A DNA stretch of 20,304 bases from JBILCM01 sp044353165 (lineage in GTDB: Bacteria > Bacillota > Bacilli > Paenibacillales > YIM-B00363): NCBI GenBank assembly GCA_044353165.1, contig JBILCM010000037.1:1-20304 (forward strand). Reading direction: 5' to 3'. A program made the position numbers and the translations under genes. Of this stretch, positions 15,118 to 20,304 are shown piece by piece (positions within the stretch are counted from its first letter, which is position 1; each line of letters opens with the position of its first letter). The notes beneath the pieces were generated by a model. The model saw only the letters and a list, made by a program, of their open reading frames with translations, was not told the DNA's origin and searched no databases.

Positions 15118-16592
15118 TGTACCAGTCTTTAATTACAAGACGCAGTCGCTCCGTATCGTTGTTTGTTGTAGGTTTGCTTTTTCTATCATTCCTTACTGCA
15201 TGCTTACCGAATGCGAAACAGAGTGAAGAGACGAAGCGTGTGTTGCGCATTGCGACGGTACAGGGTTATGGTGCCGATGATGAGTGGTTTCGCTCCCAAT
15301 TTACTGAATTGTTCGAGTTTGCGAATCCGAATATAAGCATTGAGATCGTGCCTGCCATAGATTTTGGTCAATATCGCTACACCGAAGGGGCCCCCAATCC
15401 TGCAGAACAGAAAGATCCTTTGGATGAATTAAAAAAAATGATGGCGGGTGACAATCCGCCCGATCTCGTGGTCGTTGATTATTCGCAATTGCCCGAACTG
15501 CTGAATGATAACTTATTGGCGCCGCTTGACCCGTATATCACGAAAGATAAATTCGATACAACTAAGATTGTGCCTACAATTTTGGACGGTATTAAGGATG
15601 TTGCAACGGACGGGAAGCTTTATGCACTCGCACCCTTGTTCAGTTCATCTGCGATGTTCTACAACAAAACGATTTTTACCGATGCGGGAGTGCCTTTCCC
15701 AACAGACGGCATGACATGGGAGGACGTGTTTTACCTTGCTGAGCAAGTCGCGAATGGGGAGGGTAAAGACCGCAAGTATGGGTTCTCTTTCACCAATTAC
15801 CAGGGCGGGGATTCGTTCTGGGAGATGCAAATTTACACGCAACCGTTGCAGCTAAGGATGTATGATGACGCATTCGATCGCTTGACGGTGGACTCCGATC
15901 AATGGGAACAAGTATGGAAGAAGATGGCGGAATTACGCAAGAAGAATCTGTTCCCTCTGCCTCCTGATTATAGCCAGGCAACGAATAAGCAACCTGGACC
16001 TTTCGATTATGACAATTTTATCTCTGGGAAAGTGGCTATGGTGATTGCAAATTACTATTATATTAACGAAATTTTGAATGCCAACAAGATGGCAGAAACC
16101 AACGAGTCGATGAAGACGGTCGATTGGGATGTGGTCACACTCCCCACACACCCGCAAGCCCCAGGGATCGGCGGTTTTATCACGATGAATGGGTTGATGG
16201 GAATCAATGCCAAAGCACAAAATACGGAGGATGCTTGGCGATTTATTTCCTTCATTAACGGTCCAGAGTGGGCTCGATTGAAGTCAAGAAGCATAGGAAC
16301 TTTGGTGTCGCATAAGGATTATGTGGAGCCTAAGGCCGGACTTGCTTATAATGTCGAAGCATTCACACAACTGAAGCCGGCGGTACTTTTTGATGAATCG
16401 GAAATTTACCGTAAGTATCCAAGTATTTATGAAGTGCAGTCCATCGGTCAAATGAAATTTCAAGAAGTAATGGAAGGCAAGAAAGAAGCGAGACAAGCGC
16501 TCAAAGAATGGCAGACAGAAGGCGATGCCCTTATGGTGCAGATGCGAGAAAATCCGACACCTAATGCAACACCTGAGCCATTAGCTCGTTAA
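15117..16592 (+). CDS. Extracellular solute-binding lipoprotein (family 1-like)
   Basis: This is a type I extracellular binding protein of the kind that delivers sugars or related solutes to ABC importers. The 491-residue product has a signal peptide with a clear lipobox LTAC, giving lipidated Cys29. Typical segments are NPNISIEIVPAIDFGQ, PPDLVVVDYSQLPEL, YALAPLFSSSAMFYNKTIF followed by GVPFPTDGMTWEDVFYLA, and EDAWRFISFINGPEWARL. ATG 15117 lies 8 bp after AGGGG at 15104-15108. GTG 15114 is in frame but only 5 bp away. The gene overlaps the second ATPase stop by 1 bp, so it belongs to the cassette even though no importer-type permease is present. It may act as a sensor or substrate scavenger for the complex. 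Confidence 0.9.
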   Translation: MYQSLITRRSRSVSLFVVGLLFLSFLTACLPNAKQSEETKRVLRIATVQGYGADDEWFRSQFTELFEFANPNISIEIVPAIDFGQYRYTEGAPNPAEQKDPLDELKKMMAGDNPPDLVVVDYSQLPELLNDNLLAPLDPYITKDKFDTTKIVPTILDGIKDVATDGKLYALAPLFSSSAMFYNKTIFTDAGVPFPTDGMTWEDVFYLAEQVANGEGKDRKYGFSFTNYQGGDSFWEMQIYTQPLQLRMYDDAFDRLTVDSDQWEQVWKKMAELRKKNLFPLPPDYSQATNKQPGPFDYDNFISGKVAMVIANYYYINEILNANKMAETNESMKTVDWDVVTLPTHPQAPGIGGFITMNGLMGINAKAQNTEDAWRFISFINGPEWARLKSRSIGTLVSHKDYVEPKAGLAYNVEAFTQLKPAVLFDESEIYRKYPSIYEVQSIGQMKFQEVMEGKKEARQALKEWQTEGDALMVQMRENPTPNATPEPLAR

Positions 16593-16622
16593 TCTAATCA
16601 TCTAGCGAAAGGGGTTATTCTA

Positions 16623-17156
16623 GTGAGCGTTCATAGTAGAATCATTCATGAGGCCGTTCTGGAAAAATTAGCAAGTCGGGGCGTAACAGTTGATGAGATT
16701 GCGGCGATCGTGTTGGATATGCAGCTTCCTTACCATCCGGAATTAACCCTTGATGTTTGTGTGAAGAGCGTAAATCGAGTGCTAGAGAAACGTGAGATGC
16801 AGCATGCATTATTGGTAGGCATCGAGCTGGACGAATTAGCGGAACGAGGGATGTTGTCACAGCCATTGCAACAACTGGTTCAAGCGGATGAAGGGTTGTT
16901 TGGATGCGACGAAACATTAGCGCTTGGATCTGTGCTCAGCTACGGCAGTATTGCAGTTACAACTTTCGGTTACTTGGATAAATACAAGATGGGTATTATT
17001 AAGAGACTAGACACCAAAATTGGGAAGCATGTGCATACGTTCCTAGATGATTTGGTGGCGAGTGTCGCAGCATCCGCTGCCGGGCGTATCGCACATAAGT
17101 ACAGAGACGAAGAAGAACGTAACGATGATTTGACGGCGAAACAAGCCGGAGCATAA
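16623..17156 (+). CDS. pgpA: Phosphatidylglycerophosphatase A-like protein (YutG type)
   Basis: The 177-residue product resembles the PgpA-family proteins of Bacillales (B. subtilis YutG). These are assigned to dephosphorylating phosphatidylglycerophosphate in phosphatidylglycerol synthesis. Recognisable stretches are GVTVDEIAAIVLDMQLPYHP (residues 20-39), ALLVGIELDELAERGMLSQP, LALGSVLSYGSIAVTTFGYLDK and VHTFLDDLVASVAASAAGRI near the C terminus, with Asp-Asp in the HTFLDD motif probably part of the active site. It starts at GTG 16623 with AAAGGGG about 8 bp upstream. It lies 30 bp after the binding-protein gene on the same strand and could share its transcript. The C-terminal tail is highly charged. 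The assignment rests on remembered family resemblance. Confidence 0.72.
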   Translation: MSVHSRIIHEAVLEKLASRGVTVDEIAAIVLDMQLPYHPELTLDVCVKSVNRVLEKREMQHALLVGIELDELAERGMLSQPLQQLVQADEGLFGCDETLALGSVLSYGSIAVTTFGYLDKYKMGIIKRLDTKIGKHVHTFLDDLVASVAASAAGRIAHKYRDEEERNDDLTAKQAGA

Positions 17157-17233
17157 TCTGCATGCGAATAGAATGTTTAGGACACCCTAATGCTAACGAG
17201 TATTTGAATGGTTTGCGCGCGGGGTGAAAGACG

Positions 17234-17398
17234 ATGGCTTGGATTTATTGGATGAGGTTATACAACACGAAATTTCAAGCCAGCGTGCTTGCCAAACGAA
17301 TGGAAGAAGATTGGTGGATTTATGGATATGAAAGTCCAAACACTGTAGAAATTTTTAGTTCACGCAAAGGTCGATATGGCGTTCGATTCATGATGTGA
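17234..17398 (+). CDS. Small hypothetical protein, 54 residues
   Basis: A short ORF with ATG 17234 and TGA 17396-17398, preceded by GGGGTG at 17220-17225 with good spacing. The product begins MAWIYWMRLYNTKFQASVLA, contains EEDWWIYGYE and ends GRYGVRFMM. It is rich in aromatic and basic residues (three Trp in the first half and a Trp pair at 27-28) and has no clear signal or membrane helix. I do not recognise the family. A real gene is supported by the ribosome site, the coherent composition and its position alone in the gap between pgpA and the tRNA. No promoter is obvious just upstream. Confidence 0.6.
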   Translation: MAWIYWMRLYNTKFQASVLAKRMEEDWWIYGYESPNTVEIFSSRKGRYGVRFMM

Positions 17399-17422
17399 AT
17401 GTTGTATTTCATGGAATTATGG

Positions 17423-17452
17423 TTGACAGGGATTGAAGGAATGAGATATAGT
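17423..17452 (+). promoter_or_regulatory. Promoter of the tRNA gene
   Basis: A perfect -35 TTGACA at 17423-17428 and a -10 TATAGT at 17447-17452 (5 of 6) are separated by 18 bp. The predicted start site, about 17459, gives a leader of some 27 nt before the tRNA. Confidence 0.75.
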
Positions 17453-17486
17453 ATTGAATGTTTCACTCCTAAGCATTCCGTATTGA

Positions 17487-17560
17487 GGGCCTTTAGCTCA
17501 GTTGGTTAGAGCGGTCGGCTCATAACCGATTGGTCGGGGGTTCAAGTCCCTCAGGGCCCA
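17487..17560 (+). tRNA. tRNA with CAU anticodon, probably tRNA-Ile2 (lysidine type)
   Basis: A 74-nt cloverleaf. The acceptor GGGCCTT (17487-17493) pairs with AGGGCCC before discriminator A17560, and the D-arm is GCTC/GAGC. The anticodon stem is GTCGG/CCGAT around loop CTCATAA, giving anticodon CAU. The T-arm is GGGGG-TTCAAGT-CCCTC. The terminal CCA is not encoded. The CAU anticodon fits Met or the AUA-reading Ile tRNA whose C34 is modified to lysidine by TilS. The body (CCTTTAGCTCAGTTGGTTAG and the GGCTCATAACC loop) is closer, from memory, to Bacillus tRNA-Ile(CAU) than to elongator tRNA-Met. It stands alone with its own promoter and terminator. Confidence 0.93.
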
Positions 17561-17577
17561 TAGCTTCAAAGATGATT

Positions 17578-17617
17578 CGCCGAAGGTAGCAATCTAGATT
17601 GCTACGCGGCGTTTTTT
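17578..17617 (+). terminator. Intrinsic terminator after the tRNA
   Basis: GTAGCAAT (17586-17593) pairs perfectly with ATTGCTAC (17598-17605) around a CTAG loop. An outer CGCCG/CGGCG stem (17578-17582 and 17607-17611) extends it, followed by six T at 17612-17617. It lies 17 bp after the tRNA. Confidence 0.92.
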
Positions 17618-17652
17618 ATTTTCATTCCAGTGTTCGGGAAGGTGCTGAATTT

Positions 17653-18081
17653 ATGGAAGAACATTTGCATTCACATGTCGTTCTTTATGATGGGGCATGC
17701 AACCTCTGTGCGGCGATTGTCAAATTTTCGATACGGCGTGATCCGCATGGATTGATTCGGTATGCAGCGTTTCAATCGGTGACAGGTCAACAATGGCTAA
17801 AAACTTCAGGGTTCATGGGATCAGGCGTTATAGACACGGTGTTGCCTGACACATTCGTGTGGCTTGAGCATGGACGGGCATACGTCCGATCGACTGCGGC
17901 ATTGCGATTGGCCAGACATTGGTCAGGCTGGTGGCCGTATTTATACATGCTTCGGGTAATCCCAGAGGGGTTGCGTGATCCCATCTATCGTCTTGTAGCC
18001 AGGAATCGTAACCGGTGGTTTGGGATAAGAGAAACTTGCATGGTGATGGTGCCGGAGTTCCGGGATCGTTTTTTGCCATAA
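17653..18081 (+). CDS. DCC-family thiol-disulfide oxidoreductase-like protein (DUF393)
   Basis: The 142-residue product carries the family hallmark near its N terminus: VVLYDGACNLC, with Cys16 and Cys19 forming a CxxC in the YDGxCxLC motif. The remaining family segments are IRYAAFQSVTGQQWL and the C-terminal YRLVARNRNRWFG. B. subtilis YuxK is a family member. The fold is predicted to be thioredoxin-like, but the physiological substrate is not known. ATG 17653 is chosen over the upstream TTG 17599, which lies inside the tRNA terminator hairpin. GAAGGTG at 17638-17644 provides the ribosome site. It appears to be transcribed alone, probably by read-through or from an unrecognised promoter in the short gap. 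Confidence 0.88.
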   Translation: MEEHLHSHVVLYDGACNLCAAIVKFSIRRDPHGLIRYAAFQSVTGQQWLKTSGFMGSGVIDTVLPDTFVWLEHGRAYVRSTAALRLARHWSGWWPYLYMLRVIPEGLRDPIYRLVARNRNRWFGIRETCMVMVPEFRDRFLP

Positions 18082-18104
18082 TTGCTTTCTATAACAGATT
18101 TTGG

Positions 18105-18136
18105 TTGCGGTCATTCGGTGAACAGCTTAATATAAA
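18105..18136 (+). promoter_or_regulatory. Possible weak promoter for the FecR-domain gene
   Basis: TTGCGG at 18105-18110 is followed after 17 bp by TAATAT at 18128-18133, with an overlapping TATAAA at 18131-18136. Matches to consensus are modest. It is the best candidate in the 99-bp gap before the FecR-domain gene, in which I see no other feature. Confidence 0.3.
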
Positions 18137-18180
18137 GATGGGAGACTCTATTATTGTCCATCCCGATGGAGGATGAAACT

Positions 18181-20304
18181 TTGAGTACCATACAACGCTG
18201 GACGATGCTTGTTAGCTTGACCTTCCTGATGATGTTCTTTTTTTATGGCACCGCATCTGCATCTTCAACGCGTTTTGCTATAGCAGATGAAGTGGTCGGG
18301 ACGGTTATGGTGACGAAAGCAGGCGGTTCGAAACAAATTCGCGTGTTTAAAGGTATGGGACTCAATGAAGGTGACAGTATCAAGGTATCCAAGGGTAGCA
18401 GTCTCACATTACAAATTGCGGATCAAGTTGATGTAATTGTGCTTGGGGAGAATTGGCAAGGCACATTATCCAAGCTTCGTGAGAGCGAGGGTGGCAAGAA
18501 AACCACAATAAAGATGTGGGCCGGCTCGATGTTCTCGAAAGTGAAGAAAGCGACAGGATCAAGTGATGAATACAAGGTAGAAACGCCTACAGCTGTGATG
18601 GGTGTGCGCGGGACGCATTTCTCGGTTGTTGCAAATCCCGATACGGGTAGTGTAACGACTTATGTGCATTCGGGTACCGTTACTTTGGGGAAGACAGAAG
18701 CAGAGGAATCGGATCCTGAGCAACACGTGGTATTGTTACCCGCTCAGCAGTTAGAAGCTTATTCCAAAGGGATTAATGAAGATTTATCCGTCGGTATTTC
18801 TTATGTCAACTTAGAGCGACTGGCCGAGACTGCAGATACTAAGGTTCTGACTAGCATTCTATTAAACAAAGGGAATATTGATATTGAGAATAAAGAACAA
18901 TTTGAAAAACTAGCAACGACCACCATTGTCACGCCTGAGAACAATGTGCTCAATCTGTCGACTGAGCAGAACAGGCAAGCCTATATCGAGAACGTTGAGA
19001 AGAAATTATTTTTACTATTGGAAGCTACGTTAACTTCGGATAAAATTCCGGAAGCCGAATTGAAAGAAGTTATTGCGAAGGCGAATGAAACGATTGCTGA
19101 GAATGTGAAACAGTACGATATTACGCGTGATGTGACGCCGATCAATCCGAATGCCGGTGTCGATCTGCAGAGACAACAAGAAATTGAGCGCAAGAAAGCG
19201 GAAGTAGAGAAGCAACTTGAGCAACAGAAACAGGCTGAAGAAGCAGCAAAGAAGAAATTAGAGGCAGAGAATGCCGCATTGCTCGAGAAGTTGAAGGAAG
19301 AACAACGAAAGCAAGAAGAAGCGAATGTGAAGGCAGCTGAAGAGAAGAAGAAACTTGCCGAGCAGGAATATGTAGCGCAACTGGCTGTTGGGCAGAAAGC
19401 GAAGTTTGAGGCAGAACAGAAGCAGAAACAGCTAGAGTTGGAACAACAACTTTTAGCGCAAAGTAAAAATTCAGAACCAGCGGAAGTAAATACGACACCG
19501 GTGGTTAATCCAGCTTCGCCAACTACACCTGTGGTTACTCCACCTGCTCCCGTTGTTGTGCCTGCGCCCGATCCAGTGCCAGTTTCACTTTCGGCGAATG
19601 CGGATCTAAGCAACATTGCACTGTCGAGCGGCACATTAAACCCAACCTTCGCTAGCGGTACGACAACGTACACAGCCAGTGTGGCGCATGGAGTCAGCAG
19701 CTTGACGGTGACGCCGACGGTAGCAGACAGCACGGCCACGGTGAAGGTGAATAATGTAACGGTGACGAGCGGAACAGCTTCGGGCAACGTGAACTTGAAT
19801 GTGGGCTCGAACACCATTACGGTTGTGAGCACGGCACAAGATGGAAAGACGACGAAGGCATACACGATTACAGTGACGCGTGCCGCATCGGCGAATGCGG
19901 AACTAGGCAACGTTGCGCTGTCAAGCGGCACATTGACGCCAACCTTCGCTAGCGGTACGACAACTTACACGGCCAGTGTGGCGCATGGAGTCAGCAGCTT
20001 GACGGTGACACCGACGGTAGCGGATAGCACGGCTGTGGTGAAGGTGAACAATGTAACGGTGACGAGCGGCACAGCTTCGGGTAGCGTGAACTTGAATGTG
20101 GGTCCGAACACCATTACGGTTGTGAGCACGGCACAAAATGGTACAACGACAAAGACATACACGATGACGGTGACGCGCGCCGCATCGGCGAATGCGGATC
20201 TAAGTAACGTTGCACTGTCAAGCGGCACATTGACGCCAACCTTCGCTAGCGGTACGACAACTTACACGGCCAGTGTGGCGCATGCAGTGAGCAGCCTCAC
20301 GGTT
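18181..20304 (+). CDS. Secreted FecR-domain protein with coiled coil and cadherin-like repeats (3' partial)
   Basis: The frame is open from TTG 18181 to the window edge, 708 codons without a stop. GGAGG at 18168-18172 precedes the TTG by 8 bp. An in-frame ATG at 18166 is disfavoured because it would overlap that site. Order of parts: a signal peptide with likely cleavage after ASA (about residue 27), and a FecR domain at about 35-171 including KVKKATGSSDEYKVETPTA then VMGVRGTHFSVV. An alpha-helical region follows, then a Glu/Lys/Gln-rich coiled coil at about 329-428, a Pro/Val/Thr-rich linker at about 432-470, and tandem 99-residue cadherin-like beta-sandwich repeats from 472 on. It is probably exported and cell-surface or wall associated, acting as a scaffold or adhesin. 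FecR domains in such proteins need not signal. The C terminus and any anchoring motif are outside the window. Confidence 0.9.
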   Translation, partial: MSTIQRWTMLVSLTFLMMFFFYGTASASSTRFAIADEVVGTVMVTKAGGSKQIRVFKGMGLNEGDSIKVSKGSSLTLQIADQVDVIVLGENWQGTLSKLRESEGGKKTTIKMWAGSMFSKVKKATGSSDEYKVETPTAVMGVRGTHFSVVANPDTGSVTTYVHSGTVTLGKTEAEESDPEQHVVLLPAQQLEAYSKGINEDLSVGISYVNLERLAETADTKVLTSILLNKGNIDIENKEQFEKLATTTIVTPENNVLNLSTEQNRQAYIENVEKKLFLLLEATLTSDKIPEAELKEVIAKANETIAENVKQYDITRDVTPINPNAGVDLQRQQEIERKKAEVEKQLEQQKQAEEAAKKKLEAENAALLEKLKEEQRKQEEANVKAAEEKKKLAEQEYVAQLAVGQKAKFEAEQKQKQLELEQQLLAQSKNSEPAEVNTTPVVNPASPTTPVVTPPAPVVVPAPDPVPVSLSANADLSNIALSSGTLNPTFASGTTTYTASVAHGVSSLTVTPTVADSTATVKVNNVTVTSGTASGNVNLNVGSNTITVVSTAQDGKTTKAYTITVTRAASANAELGNVALSSGTLTPTFASGTTTYTASVAHGVSSLTVTPTVADSTAVVKVNNVTVTSGTASGSVNLNVGPNTITVVSTAQNGTTTKTYTMTVTRAASANADLSNVALSSGTLTPTFASGTTTYTASVAHAVSSLTV
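19594..20304 (+). repeat. Tandem 297-bp repeats encoding cadherin-like beta-sandwich domains
   Basis: Unit 1 is 19594-19890, unit 2 is 19891-20187, and unit 3 starts at 20188 and is cut by the window edge after 117 bp. By hand count, units 1 and 2 differ at about 31 of 297 positions (about 90% identical) and units 2 and 3 at about 9 of 117. Each encodes 99 residues beginning ANA(D/E)L(S/G)N and containing FASGTTTYTASVAH and SNTITVVSTAQ-type strands, matching the cadherin-like beta-sandwich family. Many differences are at third positions, and the unit length is strictly kept. Confidence 0.9.

Noticed and set aside
17177..17190. TTAGG-ACAC-CCTAA hairpin after pgpA
   Set aside because: The stem is only 5 bp and has no T run, too weak to call a terminator.
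17599..17652. TTG 17599 as the start of the DCC-family gene
   Set aside because: It lies within the tRNA terminator hairpin, and the family motif starts soon after ATG 17653.
18981..19931. 316-codon minus-strand open frame opposite the coiled coil and repeats
   Set aside because: The product is Ser/Phe/Cys-rich nonsense mirroring GAA/AAG/CAG codons of the coiled coil. The plus-strand frame has a start, ribosome site, signal peptide and domains.

Overview
The window looks like chromosomal DNA from a Gram-positive, low-to-mid GC member of the Bacillales, most likely Paenibacillaceae. This is an inference. It rests on strong Shine-Dalgarno sites with GTG and TTG starts, a Bacillus-type Fnr with its Fe-S cysteines at the C terminus, a SwrC-like RND pump, a YutG-like phosphatidylglycerophosphatase, lipobox-bearing transport proteins and a FecR/coiled-coil/cadherin-like surface protein. 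I see no insertion sequence, phage gene or CRISPR array.

Layout. (1) 1-1567: the end of a pyrimidine operon (carB tail, pyrF, pyrE) closed by a strong terminator. (2) 1613-5418: an RND efflux pump and a TetR repressor as a two-gene unit, with a palindromic operator lying on the pump promoter, then a shared hairpin terminator facing the next, convergent gene. (3) 5422-9612: fnr on the minus strand, divergent from a molybdenum-cofactor operon (degenerate mobA paralogue, mobA, moaD, moeA, mobB). The 147-bp divergent region holds two adjacent Fnr boxes, one centred 41.5 bp upstream of each predicted start site. (4) 9673-16592: a compact five-gene ABC cassette: MacB/LolD-type ATPase, lipoprotein membrane-fusion adaptor, 10-helix FtsX-like permease, a second ATPase with an AbrB-like C-terminal domain, and an extracellular solute-binding lipoprotein. 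A PgpA-like lipid phosphatase follows 30 bp later. (5) 17234-18081: a 54-aa ORF, a CAU-anticodon tRNA (probably tRNA-Ile2) with its own promoter and terminator, and a DCC-family protein. (6) 18181-end: a large secreted protein running off the edge. It has a signal peptide, FecR domain, coiled coil, Pro-rich linker and tandem 99-residue cadherin-like repeats.

How they may work together. Fnr senses low oxygen and probably activates both itself and the operon for molybdenum-cofactor maturation, which anaerobic nitrate reductase would need. The ABC cassette lies downstream on the same strand with no visible terminator between, so some read-through is possible. Its gene content (exporter-type ATPases, adaptor and permease together with an importer-type binding lipoprotein) is unusual and is the best candidate here for an undescribed system. 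The RND/TetR pair looks like a self-regulated, substrate-induced efflux unit.
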